Assembly (NCBI RefSeq): GCF_004022485.1
Contig: NZ_CP034951.1
Coordinates: 3,472,001-3,536,000, forward strand
Length of the DNA: 64,000 nucleotides
Direction: 5' to 3'
DNA from: Aequorivita sp. H23M31
GTDB lineage: Bacteria > Bacteroidota > Bacteroidia > Flavobacteriales > Flavobacteriaceae
The position numbers and the translations under genes are program-made. The notes beneath the pieces are model-generated. The model was not told the DNA's origin. It saw only the letters and a program-made list of their open reading frames with translations, and ran no database searches. Below, piece after piece: positions 26,901-36,467 of the stretch (within the stretch, counting starts at the first letter, position 1; each line of letters starts with the position of its first letter).

Positions 26901-29900
26901 GTATGGCCATTCTTCTTATGAACTTGGAAATGGAAATTATGTACTCTATGACGGTACCGGGATTTCAGTTAATGTTACCAATCTCCTTCCTGGAACAAAT
27001 TATCACTTTGCTTTATTTGAATATAATGGAAATTACGGAAAGTTATACTTAAGACCGGGATATACCTTTGAGGCAGAAACATTTGGGGATACTCCAACAA
27101 CACAAGTTTCAAACGCAACTTTTGACAATATCGGTGCTTCTTCCATGCTCTTAAGGTTCAATAGAGGTAATGGCTCGGCACGTCTGGTTATAGCGCGGGA
27201 AGGGGCAGCGGTTAACGTAACTCCAACCGATGGAACAACCTATACTGCAAATGGGGAGTTTGGGCAGGGACAAAACCTTGGTTCCGGAAATTTTGTGGTG
27301 TACAATGGAACAGCAGAGGAATTTCAGCTCTCCAATTTAAATGCGAATACCCAATACCATTTTGCCTACTTTGAATATTCCATAAATGAAAATAATGAAT
27401 TATACGTCACTCCTGGTTTAAATGCCTCGAGAAGCACCCCAGGCACACCGACGGTAGTCGCAAGGGAATTAAACTATACCAGATCCTGTGATGGCAATGT
27501 GGTCTTAAACTGGACTTCAGGAAACGGTAAAGGACGTTTGGTTGTTGTGAGTGAGGCCCCCCTGAGCGCAATTCCCCAAAATACAAATCATTATACTGCC
27601 GATTTCGATTACGGAATGGGGGATGCAATAGGAAACGGATATGTAATCTACAATGGCTCTGGAAATACGAGCCCCATAAATTTATTGCAACCCTCTTCAG
27701 ACTACTACGTCAATATATTTGAATATAATGGAACAAAAGAAGATCCGATATTTAATGCAACTCCCTTGGAAGGGGTTATAGGAAATGTAACCCTGCCAAA
27801 TGTGAGCTGTAACAATATCCAGGTGTTTCTGGATGAAAATGGAAATGCTTCTATCGTCCCCGAAGATATTGCTACCCTTCCAGGTGGAGATTGTGGAACA
27901 TTGTCCGCAACTCTAGACATCAGTAGTTTTGATTGTACCAACTTAGGGGCCAATAATGTAACCCTAACCCTAACCGACGAGAACAATAATTCCACATCTT
28001 GCGTAAGCATTGTTACGGTGGTAGATCAAACTGCTCCGGCTGTAATAACCAAAAATATAACTGTACAACTTGATTCCAATGGAACGGCAACAATCGCAGA
28101 AGACGCCGTAAATGATGGGTCTACGGATGCTTGTGGACCTTTAAGTTTCAATACAGATATCACTACTTTTAATAGTAGCCATATTGGCGATAACACGGTA
28201 ACCTTAACAGTTACGGATGGAAGCAATAACTCCAGCTCTGCAACTGCCATCGTCACCGTAACAGGGCCTGGTGCTCCTATTAACGATGATCTTTGCAATG
28301 CAATTGCATTGACAGTGGGTGCCTCTTCTGCCGGTGACGCCTATTCAAACATTGGGGCAACATTTCAGAATAATGAACCTACCGGCTCCTGCTGGAATGG
28401 AACAGGAACTAAAACTGTTTGGTTCTCATTTGTAGCTCCTGCTAGCGGAAATGCCATTGTCAGCACCGATATTGCAGGGGGTACCTTGACAGATACCCAT
28501 ATTGCCATTTACAAGGCACCTACCGATTGTAATGATCTTTCTACCCTGGTAGAAGTGGGGTGCGATGGCCAGGGCGGAATAATCGTTCCGAATAATTCTA
28601 TTGCTAATTTAACGGGACTTATTGCTGGGAATATTTATTATGTACAGGTGGAAGGCTATAATTCGCTAACAGGTACTTTCGGAATTGAAGTTATGGATGA
28701 TGATAACACTGATTGCGGAATTGCCGACTTGCCTTTCTTCGATGGATTTGAAAATGGCCAGGTTCATAACCAAACCTTGGCCTGCTGGTCACAACAATCA
28801 ATTTCCGGAAATGAATGGTGGATCGCTAGAAAAGAAGCTTACCATACCCATACTGGATTGTGGTACACTGCATTAAAATACAACAACGAAACGTGGATGT
28901 ACCGACCCTTTAATCTAACCGCTGGTATCACTTACGAAGTTGAGCTATATGCGAAGCAGACTTTTACGCAATCCGGGATATCCTTAAGTGCAGCCTTTGG
29001 TTCTTCTCCAAATGCAGTAGATATGACAAACGAGGTATTTACTAATGTAGGAGTCCTTTCTAGTACTCAGACAAAATTTAGTGGAAATTTCACCCCGTCA
29101 GTTTCAGGTATTTATTATTTGGGAATTCATGGGAAAAACAATTCCAACTCGTCCTGGATCGATATGGATGATATTTCAGTGAAACAAATCGATGGATGTT
29201 TAACCCCTTCAGATTTCCAATTAAATGAAGTTACGGATGTTAGTGCAGAAATCTCATGGACAGAAGGGGGATCTGCCACCCAATGGGAAGTTGCCTATGG
29301 ACCTACAGGGTTTGATCCTGATGAGGCGGGAACCCTGTCCCAGATTGTCAATGGTTTATCCAATACTACTATAACCGGGCTATCTCCAGATAGCAATTAT
29401 AGTGCTTATGTGCGAGCAATTTGTGAGGTGAATGGTTCGAGTGCCTGGTCAGCTCCCATCACCTTCACTACCAATTGCAATGGGAATCCAACGCTAACCT
29501 TCTTGGGGACTGGGGAGTTTACCAACAGTATTGTAACCCCTACACACGGAACTCCTGAAACAACCTATGAATTTGCAGTTGTTTATACCAATACAGCGGG
29601 AGAGTTGCCCCCATACGGATTCCCGAGAGTCCTCCTGGATTACGAAGGAAATGGCAGATATACCGATATTAATGACCGAGCCGTAGTATTATCTCCGGCC
29701 GATGTTAATGATTTGGATACAACCGATGGAAAAGTTTATATAGGCTCTATCAGTCAATTGCCCTCTGGCACAAATTGGCAGGCAGTTGTCCAGGTGCAGG
29801 CAAATGGTTGTACTACAGAAACAGAAGCCTATAATGTTCCACAGGTTTTGGTAGGGCCAGATCTAGAGATTTTTGCCAATGATATTACATTCGACAATCC

Positions 29901-32900
29901 TAATCCAGATGTCTCATCGCCTTTGCAGATAAACGCTACCATCCATAATAAATCAGATTTTCCTGCAGAGAATTTCATAGTACATCTTGAGAACCAATTT
30001 GATTTCACCGCCGTTTATCCTGATATAACCGTGGATTTCCTGGATGCTCGCCAAAGCATAACCGTCACTTGGGATATAATTACGCCTTCAATCCCATCGT
30101 GGAACCCAATGGAGGTTTTTGTGGACTATACAAATGTAATTATCGAAAGTAATGAATTGAACAACCGGGCGATTAGACCCTTTACCAATGGGGATTTTAA
30201 TCTTCCGGGAGCAATTAATGTACAGGCTTCCGCCAGCCCTGCCGTAACTTATCTGCCATCTTCCGAAACAAGTGTTACCGTTTCCGGATATGCCTATTAT
30301 ACGGATACAGCCATCCAACTGCAGGATTCAACGGTTGCCGGGGCCACGGTTACTTATGTAAACCCGATTACCGGGCTTACACATCAGGCACATACCAACT
30401 CACGTGGATATTTCTCTTTTAGAACACGACGTGGCAATCAGCCCGGAGTTTACACCGCTCCTTTGGAAGTTACAGACTTTACTTTAACCGGTGAAACATC
30501 TATAACCTGGGAGCTTATTGAAGGACCATGTCTACCCGATTTGATTGCTAGAATTAGTCCTGATTATAGTAGCATAATTCCGGGACAATCAGTTTCAGGC
30601 ACAATAACCGTAAGAAATAACGGTTGCGCTCCAGTAGAAGTAGAAACTCTTTTGGAAATGGACCAAACAGGAGGACTACCTATTATTGGCAATATGCCCG
30701 TTCCTCCCCTTGCTCCTGGAGAATCTTTTAGCCATCCATTTACTGCTGAATTTAATGCCGAGGGAACGTACTATATTACCGCACTAGCTGATGCCGGCTC
30801 GGTTGTGGAGGAGGCTTCAGAAAATAATAATCTAGGGACGGCCAGAATTAAAGTTAATCCACCATTACCAGATATTACACCATATGGTAGTGGAAGAATT
30901 CCTTCCCAATATTTATGTACTGCCGGCACATCCCAAAGTTTTTCCATTAGGAACATAGGATATGTTTCCACGGATTATTTTGATAATACTATTGATGTGT
31001 ATTTTAATGATACGTTAATCCACACTTATGTTAGATCGGTCACAAATATTGATCCGGGCCAAATGGCTTCAGTGTCTATCCCTATTAACTATGAAAACCT
31101 AGGTAGATACAAATTCGTTTTAAATTGTGATGTTCCCGATATTGTGGTTGAGCTCAATGAAAATAACAATAGCAGTAGTTATTATATCGATATCTTGGAG
31201 TGTCGTCCAGATTTATATGTGTCGTCTTATTGTAGTGATTTAGCAGTAAATCCGGTAGATCCAGAATTTCCCGGGACGGTAACTTATTCTGCCGAAGTAG
31301 GAAATAGAGGGAATGCCACTGCCTCGGGACCTATAGAATTTAAATTTACCTTGAGCAATGGCGAAGTTTACCCTCTTGTTTATAATCAAGATATTCTTCC
31401 AGGAGAAAGGGTTACCTTCTCTACCTCTGCGCCCACAGTAAGTTCGGGAGGAACAACCTTGACAGCCACGGTTGATCCCAACAATTCTATAGACGATACC
31501 GATAGAAATAATAACTCGTTAACCAAGGTATTGTGCTGGGAGTTTGAACCTGTTCCTTTATGTGGCTATGATTTTTGGAACAGAGTGTATCACGAAAATG
31601 AATCTGCTATTCCAACAGTGGGTGTTAAGGTGAAACATCTTTATAAGGCCTCGGAAGTAAAAGTGCGTTTTGAAGTAAAAGAACCAGGAGCCACAAATTG
31701 GATGTTGGTTGGTGATACTACGGTACAGAATGTTGACGGATGTCAAGGTTGTCCGTATTACGCAGCTCTTCCTTCAAGATTTGTATTCAATGAAAGTGGT
31801 ATTTACACCTTCAGAATGACCACGGATCCTGATAATGATTATGCGGAATGCAATGAAGAAAATAATGTTCTTATAAAAGAGGTTCTCGTTCAGAACAAAC
31901 CAGATATGCGTATACTATCGCAATATATCAATCCAACACTGTTAAATCCGGAACCTGGAGAATACACATTCTTCGATATTTCTTATGAGAATATTGGGTA
32001 TTCCAATATTAACGACAGAATGGATTTAACCTTGATGATTAATAATGATGTTCTGGCAGTAGTTACCAATCTACCTGGTTTGATAAAAGATAGGATCAAT
32101 ACTATAGCCGTTCCAATGCCGTATTCATCAGAAATAGAAGGACTTCATGTTGCTAGGGCAATAATTGATTCAGGTCATGATGTGAACGATGCTAATAGGT
32201 CGAACAATGAAGCAACAAGATCTTTTGTGGTAGGAGCAGCGGCAAACCTTTCCTTTAACGAATTTGTTGCATCCAATGATACGCCCGAGGTGGGAGAAAC
32301 TATCGATATTGATGCTCTCATCGGAAATGATGGAGAGCTCGATGTTGATGCGGAAATATTGTTTTCCTACATTTCTGCCACTGGCGATACCATACCCATT
32401 GGAACGAGACCTATAAGTGTTCCGGTCGATGGAGGGGGAACGCCACGAGGCCTACCATTTGGACCTAGAGGCGGGCAGAACCTTAATAATGGTGAAGCTG
32501 TTTCTATTCCTTGGACGGTGGTAGAAATACCGGTAAGAATTGTGGGAGAAATTATTAATAGCACAGAACTGGAATTTGATTATACAGATAACTTTGCCTA
32601 TACACAACTAAATAATTATACGGTAGCCCTAACTTCAACATTCTCTTGTGGGGATCAAAATACACTTGGTTCCTTGACGGCAGTTGCAGGGAATGGTACT
32701 GCACCCTATTCATATTATTGGGATAACGGTTATGTAGGAGAGATTTTGGAAGCAATCGCCGGCACTTATAGTGTAACTGTTGTTGATGCGAACGGAAGGA
32801 GAGCCATTGCAACGGGGACAATTGAAGAGGACCCGGATTGTATAATTGCAGATTGTTCAATTTCTGCAGTAAGTTTTAATGTCCCGTCTTCCTGTAATCC

Positions 32901-35661
32901 AGAAACTGGAATATATTCCACAACAGTAGTTGTAGCATATGAAAATGCGCCTATGGATGGGAATATTTCCGTAAACGGAATAGAACATCTAATTACGGGA
33001 AGTCCACAAACTTTTGGAGTTGAATTTAATTCAGGGCCTGTAATTTTCAATATATATTTTACCGAAAACGATAATTGTAACCTGACGATTGTAACGGGAG
33101 TAACCTTGGAGGAATGTGTACCTGATTGTGAAGGAATTTACGGTGGCTCCGCATTACCCGGAGCATCCTGTCTCGACGCAAATGGTGATCCCGGTATTTT
33201 AGACGAAGATTGTAATTGTGAGCCGGATACAATTCCAACATGTACCTCGCCTGAATTAACTCTTGCGACCCAAGATGTAGCGGGTAATCCAATTGACGAT
33301 TGTATTGAAGCAGGTGGAAACTACTATGTCCTTGCAACCCTTACTGGTGGTTCAGGCAATAGCACTTATACGCTCATTGCTAATGGTGAAGGTCCCGAAT
33401 CCATTGAAGCTAACGAGTCCATTGTATTGGGTCCATTCGATGCGGGAACAGACGTTTCTGTAACAGTAGTAGGAAATGAAGATGACTCTTGTGGAGTTGT
33501 GGGTGAGATAGATTCTCCGGTGGTTTGCGCTACAGATTGCACTTCGCCTGAATTGACACTAGTGGCACAAGATGCAGATGGAAATCTGATCACTGAATGT
33601 GTTGAAGCGGGTGAAAATTACTTTGTTCTTGCTACTTTAATTGGTGGTTCAGGCAATAGTACTTATACGGTTACGGCTAATGGAGGAGATCCCGAATCCA
33701 TTGGAACTAACGAATCCATTGTATTGGGTCCATTCGTCGCCGGAACAGACGTTTCTGTAATAGTGGTGGGAAATGAGGATGACTCTTGTGGGGTTATCGG
33801 CAACATCGATTCACCGGCGGTTTGCGAAACAGAGTGTACTTCACCTGAATTGACCGTAGAGGCACAGGATGCGGATGGAAATCCAATTACCGAATGTATT
33901 GAAGCGGATAGCTCTTACTATGTATTGGCAACTTTAACAGGGGGAACAGGAAATGATTCCTATATGATAACCGCTAATTCTGGGGATCCAATAAATATTG
34001 ATAGCGAAGACTCAGTGATTTTAGGGCCATTTGTTGCTGGTACGCTAGTTTCAGTAACTGTAACAGGTAATGATAATCCTAGTTGTGGTGTGAGTGGTGA
34101 CCTTGATTCTCCTGAGGTTTGTAGTGATACTCCGTGTAATGAGCTGGAGGCTTTTGTTACGACCTGGACCATCTCAGACAATTCCATAACCATCCCAACC
34201 TATCCTGGAGCGGATTATGAATATACCGTGGACTGGGGAGATGGCCACAGCGACAGTAATGTAGGGGGTAATATTACCCATACCTACGATAGCCCGGGTA
34301 CATATACAGTGTCCATTTGCGGAATTTTCCCACGTATCTATTTCAACAATAGCGGAGATAGAATGAAGATCCGCTCTATCGAGCATTGGGGTACCAATGT
34401 TTGGACTTCTATGAACAGTGCCTTCGCCGGTGCCGAGAACCTGGTGAGCAACGCAACGGATACGCCGGACCTCTCCATGGTCACGGATATGTATGGAATG
34501 TTTGCTTTTGCACGTAAATTTAACGGGGATGCCAACTTCGGAAATTGGAATGTAAGCAATGTTACCAATATGTACGGAATGTTTGGCGGCGCTTCTGTCT
34601 TTAACTACCCGATCGGTAGCTGGAATGTGGGCAACGTAACAGATATGGCTAATATGTTTAACGGTGCCACAAAGTTCAACCAGAACCTCAATTCATGGAA
34701 TGTGGGCAATGTGATTTCTATGAATAGGATGTTCAACACAGCCAGTATGTTTAACGGCGTAATTGGCGATTGGAACGTGAGCAACGTGATCGATATGGAG
34801 GGAATGTTTGCCTATGCGAGAAAGTTTAACCAGTCTATCGGTGATTGGAACGTTGAGAGCGTGACCAGTATGAGAGGTATGTTCGGTGGAGCTTCCGTTT
34901 TCAACCAATATATAGGTGATTGGAACGTGGCTAATGTGACCAATATGGCACAGATGTTCAATGGGGCCACCCTCTTCAATCAGGATCTTGGGGCTTGGGA
35001 TGTTGGCAATGTTGTCAATATGGAAAGAATGTTCAGAACGGCAATGAGGTTCAACCAAGACATTGGCTCCTGGAACGTTGGTAGTGTGACGGATATGAGC
35101 TATATGTTCTTCCACGCCAACAGGTTCGATCAGGACCTAGGTGGCTGGGACGTAGGCCAGGTCAACGATATGAGGGGAATGTTCAAGAACGTTACCCTGT
35201 CAAGGGACAATTACGATTCGCTGCTTAACGGATGGAGCTCACTACCTACGCTTAAGCAAGGCGTGGCCTTCGACGGTGGCAACAGTAAGTACTGTGCGGG
35301 TGAGCCGGGCAGGATTATCCTGACCTCAAGTCCAAACAATTGGATCATTAATGACGGCGGAAAAGATTGTTCCATTCCATTTAATGGAGATAGAGTGGGG
35401 GATGGGGACAACGCTTCTTTGTTTGCAGTTTCGTTACATCCGAATCCAATGAAAAATGAGCTTGTTCTCGAAAATCCAGATCAATATTCTTTGGAGAGTA
35501 TTTCAATTTTCGATCTTACAGGAAGATTGGTCCAAAAGGTAGAGCTTAACAATATCACAATTAGAACTGTCATTGATGTGTCAAGACTTTCCAGCGCTAC
35601 TTACTTGGTATTAGTGACTGGTGAAGATGGAATGATATCTGAACTAATGATTAAAGAATAG
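23968..35661 (+). CDS. Giant T9SS-secreted multidomain adhesin (3897 aa)
   Basis: A cell-surface or secreted protein, inferred to act in adhesion or gliding. In order: signal peptide 1-21; about ten fibronectin-III-like repeats of about 115-130 residues to near 1275, several nearly identical; HYR-like domains about 1278-1433; a PPC-like domain about 1438-1578; a cleaved-adhesin/MAM-like domain about 1582-1745; another FnIII domain; several CARDB-like domains about 1960-2885; a SprB-type repeat (GNGTAPYSYYWDNG) near 2900; three copies of a roughly 97-residue Cys-flanked module (3092, 3192, 3291); a PKD-like domain; nine 25-residue DUF285-type repeats about 3490-3745; and a type A T9SS sorting domain about 3815-3897 (HPNPMKNEL, IFDLTGRLVQ, TYLVLV). 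The sorting domain means export through the type IX system; its machinery is not in this window. First of three related genes. Confidence 0.9.
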   Translation: MKNLYFFLLCSFILLPVQTFAQAPTVPSSNLSTTNVDGNRYRINFTRGNGDKRIIVMKAGSPVMATPVNGTDYLAGAFGEGNQILPGEYVVYKGSSNYATITGLMPSTTYHFKIFEYNGTDFSTEYLTSSFLEGSQATVTNPSVQANDITFSEIFGSKMKVSWVNGNGAGRILIARANSPVDVEPQDLVTYNSNYAGYGNSYYEIGTGNYVLYSGSANNVNITNLSPNMTYHFALYEYNGSSGKVYLKSTSITNPAPGAIASQATNAYPTENATGMNFRSFDGNRFIFDMDYYTANQSGNGEKRMIIAKAGSAVTAVPVDGVEYTASRTFGNGAEIAPGEFVVYNGSGSIYETLLNLQPRTTYHFKVFEYNGSGTETYYLTTVDGNGNPVFTTSQSTLSNPTVQASNLIFSNVEFTKMKASWTNGDGSSRILIARANSPVDIEPQDLVTYNSNYAGYGNSYYEIGTGNYVLYSGTGSSVNITNLDPGTTYHFALFEYTGNYGRLYQTASSPTNPAPGATASQATNGYTSPTENATGMNFRSLDGNRFIFDMDYYTANQSGNGEKRMIIAKAGSAVTAVPVDGVEYTASRTFGNGAEIAPGEFVVYNGSGSIYETLLNLQPRTTYHFKVFEYNGSGTETYYLTTVDGNGDPVFTTSQSTLSNPTVQASNLVFSNVEFTKMKASWTNGDGSSRILIARANSPVDIEPQDLVTYNSNYAGYGNSYYEIGTGNYVLYSGTGSSVNITNLDPGTTYHFALFEYTGNYGRLYQTASSPTNPAPGATASQATNGYTSPTENATGMNFRSLDGNRFIFDMDYYTANQSGNGEKRMIIAKAGSAVTAVPVDGVEYTASRTFGNGAEIAPGEFVVYNGSGSIYETLLNLQPRTTYHFKVFEYNGSGTETYYLTTVDGNGDPVFTTSQSTLSNPTVQTNNIFINSKTTSSFNVNWTNGNGARRILVARAYDPVNAEPQDLVSYNANSAGYGHSSYELGNGNYVLYDGTGISVNVTNLLPGTNYHFALFEYNGNYGKLYLRPGYTFEAETFGDTPTTQVSNATFDNIGASSMLLRFNRGNGSARLVIAREGAAVNVTPTDGTTYTANGEFGQGQNLGSGNFVVYNGTAEEFQLSNLNANTQYHFAYFEYSINENNELYVTPGLNASRSTPGTPTVVARELNYTRSCDGNVVLNWTSGNGKGRLVVVSEAPLSAIPQNTNHYTADFDYGMGDAIGNGYVIYNGSGNTSPINLLQPSSDYYVNIFEYNGTKEDPIFNATPLEGVIGNVTLPNVSCNNIQVFLDENGNASIVPEDIATLPGGDCGTLSATLDISSFDCTNLGANNVTLTLTDENNNSTSCVSIVTVVDQTAPAVITKNITVQLDSNGTATIAEDAVNDGSTDACGPLSFNTDITTFNSSHIGDNTVTLTVTDGSNNSSSATAIVTVTGPGAPINDDLCNAIALTVGASSAGDAYSNIGATFQNNEPTGSCWNGTGTKTVWFSFVAPASGNAIVSTDIAGGTLTDTHIAIYKAPTDCNDLSTLVEVGCDGQGGIIVPNNSIANLTGLIAGNIYYVQVEGYNSLTGTFGIEVMDDDNTDCGIADLPFFDGFENGQVHNQTLACWSQQSISGNEWWIARKEAYHTHTGLWYTALKYNNETWMYRPFNLTAGITYEVELYAKQTFTQSGISLSAAFGSSPNAVDMTNEVFTNVGVLSSTQTKFSGNFTPSVSGIYYLGIHGKNNSNSSWIDMDDISVKQIDGCLTPSDFQLNEVTDVSAEISWTEGGSATQWEVAYGPTGFDPDEAGTLSQIVNGLSNTTITGLSPDSNYSAYVRAICEVNGSSAWSAPITFTTNCNGNPTLTFLGTGEFTNSIVTPTHGTPETTYEFAVVYTNTAGELPPYGFPRVLLDYEGNGRYTDINDRAVVLSPADVNDLDTTDGKVYIGSISQLPSGTNWQAVVQVQANGCTTETEAYNVPQVLVGPDLEIFANDITFDNPNPDVSSPLQINATIHNKSDFPAENFIVHLENQFDFTAVYPDITVDFLDARQSITVTWDIITPSIPSWNPMEVFVDYTNVIIESNELNNRAIRPFTNGDFNLPGAINVQASASPAVTYLPSSETSVTVSGYAYYTDTAIQLQDSTVAGATVTYVNPITGLTHQAHTNSRGYFSFRTRRGNQPGVYTAPLEVTDFTLTGETSITWELIEGPCLPDLIARISPDYSSIIPGQSVSGTITVRNNGCAPVEVETLLEMDQTGGLPIIGNMPVPPLAPGESFSHPFTAEFNAEGTYYITALADAGSVVEEASENNNLGTARIKVNPPLPDITPYGSGRIPSQYLCTAGTSQSFSIRNIGYVSTDYFDNTIDVYFNDTLIHTYVRSVTNIDPGQMASVSIPINYENLGRYKFVLNCDVPDIVVELNENNNSSSYYIDILECRPDLYVSSYCSDLAVNPVDPEFPGTVTYSAEVGNRGNATASGPIEFKFTLSNGEVYPLVYNQDILPGERVTFSTSAPTVSSGGTTLTATVDPNNSIDDTDRNNNSLTKVLCWEFEPVPLCGYDFWNRVYHENESAIPTVGVKVKHLYKASEVKVRFEVKEPGATNWMLVGDTTVQNVDGCQGCPYYAALPSRFVFNESGIYTFRMTTDPDNDYAECNEENNVLIKEVLVQNKPDMRILSQYINPTLLNPEPGEYTFFDISYENIGYSNINDRMDLTLMINNDVLAVVTNLPGLIKDRINTIAVPMPYSSEIEGLHVARAIIDSGHDVNDANRSNNEATRSFVVGAAANLSFNEFVASNDTPEVGETIDIDALIGNDGELDVDAEILFSYISATGDTIPIGTRPISVPVDGGGTPRGLPFGPRGGQNLNNGEAVSIPWTVVEIPVRIVGEIINSTELEFDYTDNFAYTQLNNYTVALTSTFSCGDQNTLGSLTAVAGNGTAPYSYYWDNGYVGEILEAIAGTYSVTVVDANGRRAIATGTIEEDPDCIIADCSISAVSFNVPSSCNPETGIYSTTVVVAYENAPMDGNISVNGIEHLITGSPQTFGVEFNSGPVIFNIYFTENDNCNLTIVTGVTLEECVPDCEGIYGGSALPGASCLDANGDPGILDEDCNCEPDTIPTCTSPELTLATQDVAGNPIDDCIEAGGNYYVLATLTGGSGNSTYTLIANGEGPESIEANESIVLGPFDAGTDVSVTVVGNEDDSCGVVGEIDSPVVCATDCTSPELTLVAQDADGNLITECVEAGENYFVLATLIGGSGNSTYTVTANGGDPESIGTNESIVLGPFVAGTDVSVIVVGNEDDSCGVIGNIDSPAVCETECTSPELTVEAQDADGNPITECIEADSSYYVLATLTGGTGNDSYMITANSGDPINIDSEDSVILGPFVAGTLVSVTVTGNDNPSCGVSGDLDSPEVCSDTPCNELEAFVTTWTISDNSITIPTYPGADYEYTVDWGDGHSDSNVGGNITHTYDSPGTYTVSICGIFPRIYFNNSGDRMKIRSIEHWGTNVWTSMNSAFAGAENLVSNATDTPDLSMVTDMYGMFAFARKFNGDANFGNWNVSNVTNMYGMFGGASVFNYPIGSWNVGNVTDMANMFNGATKFNQNLNSWNVGNVISMNRMFNTASMFNGVIGDWNVSNVIDMEGMFAYARKFNQSIGDWNVESVTSMRGMFGGASVFNQYIGDWNVANVTNMAQMFNGATLFNQDLGAWDVGNVVNMERMFRTAMRFNQDIGSWNVGSVTDMSYMFFHANRFDQDLGGWDVGQVNDMRGMFKNVTLSRDNYDSLLNGWSSLPTLKQGVAFDGGNSKYCAGEPGRIILTSSPNNWIINDGGKDCSIPFNGDRVGDGDNASLFAVSLHPNPMKNELVLENPDQYSLESISIFDLTGRLVQKVELNNITIRTVIDVSRLSSATYLVLVTGEDGMISELMIKE
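24772..26735 (+). repeat. Near-identical 783-bp tandem repeats inside adhesin 1
   Basis: Unit starts at 24772, 25555 and 26338 are exactly 783 bp (261 codons, two FnIII-like domains) apart. Units one and two are complete and the third stops matching near 26735. Differences are few, pointing to recent amplification. Such a stretch is prone to copy-number change and assembly collapse. Confidence 0.93.
34540..35202 (+). repeat. Nine 75-bp/25-residue DUF285-type repeats
   Basis: Each unit follows the pattern G-x-W-[ND]-V-x-x-V-x-x-M-x-x-M-F-x-x-A-x-x-F-N-x-x-[IL]. Equivalent blocks in adhesins 2 and 3 have five units; the difference is exactly four units. Confidence 0.88.
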
Positions 35662-35682
35662 AAATAACAATTTATACAATTC

Positions 35683-35726
35683 ATAAAGCTCTCTAGTTGT
35701 GTTTTAAACTGGAGAGCTTTATTTTT
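35683..35726 (+). terminator. Intrinsic terminator of adhesin 1
   Basis: Arms ATAAAGCTCTC / GAGAGCTTTAT with following Ts, 22 nt after the stop codon. Confidence 0.85.
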
Positions 35727-35742
35727 AGATAAAACATATAAT

Positions 35743-35773
35743 TTGAACATTTTTTTTACCTCTATTATCTTTA
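35743..35773 (+). promoter_or_regulatory. Possible upstream promoter TTG-N20-TATCTTTA
   Basis: TTG at 35743-35745 and TATCTTTA at 35766-35773 are 20 nt apart. Downstream is a strong hairpin without T run (AAATCCAAT / ATTGGATTT, 35876-35900). Nothing coding is seen from 35727 to 36108, so this could serve a non-coding transcript or a long adhesin 2 leader. Confidence 0.35.
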
Positions 35774-36055
35774 TGGTTAATCATAAGTACTTGCAAATCC
35801 TTAAAAAGTAAAATACTTATTCCAAATGTCGAATTAGGTTAGAAAGTAACTTTATTCTAAAGGAAAAGCAATCTCAAATCCAATCAAAAGTATTGGATTT
35901 GGATAATCATAATTCATTATTGAATATAGATGCTAAAGCTAGACAAGTTGGGCTAAAATGTAATTCACTGATGGAATGTAGAATCGAATTTGTAAAATTG
36001 TAATGGATTAATTGATTTATTAACAGAAAATGGCTCTCAGTTTAAATTTTATTTA

Positions 36056-36467
36056 TATATTCGAATTAAATTATAAATCAATTAACAACTAAACTCCAAA
36101 TTAAAAAAATGAAAAAACTTACTTTTTTCTCTCTTTCGTACATCTATCCGTGATAGTATCTACAAAATTCTAGGCGAGTTCCTTGCGCTTCGAGGAAAGA
36201 TGGAATAAAACAATCTTTTTAAAGAATTTTATTGGCAGTTATTTATTAGCCTGTCCAATTGCGGCTACGCGCTATAGCTAAATTTCGAAAGCATTTTAAG
36301 AGAGGGTAAAATCTTTTAGAATCGGAATTTGCTTAAATCTTGTGTCTTCTATTCTTTTTTGGACTGTTTTATTAAACCATTAAAATCTCCAATATTCTTT
36401 TTAATGGAGTTTTGAACGGTGTTAAAATTTACCAAATTAATTAACTACTAACCTTAATTACTCAATC
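36056..36467 (+). promoter_or_regulatory. Promoter-like element and conserved leader of adhesin 2
   Basis: TATATTCG (36056-36063) is a variant -7 element shared with adhesin 3. Between it and the adhesin start lie a 14-codon ORF (36109), a short hairpin region CCTTGCGCTTCGAGG, the segment GGCAGTTATTTATTAGCC followed by TGTCCAA, and a hairpin with arms CTCCA / TGGAG at 36382-36413. The order and spacing match the leader of adhesin 3 although the sequence has diverged. Confidence 0.55.
36109..36153 (+). CDS. 14-residue leader ORF upstream of adhesin 2
   Basis: It encodes MKKLTFFSLSYIYP and stops. The first seven residues equal the start of the adhesin 3 signal peptide. A counterpart of the same length sits at the same distance (about 360 nt) upstream of adhesin 3. 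It is either a regulatory upstream ORF or the relic of an older adhesin start. Confidence 0.3.
   Translation: MKKLTFFSLSYIYP

Noticed and set aside
34693-35115. Antisense 140-residue frame with HI-rich repeats in the adhesin DUF285 block
   Set aside because: Its regularity is the mirror image of the 25-residue sense repeats; the same shadow appears in adhesins 2 and 3.
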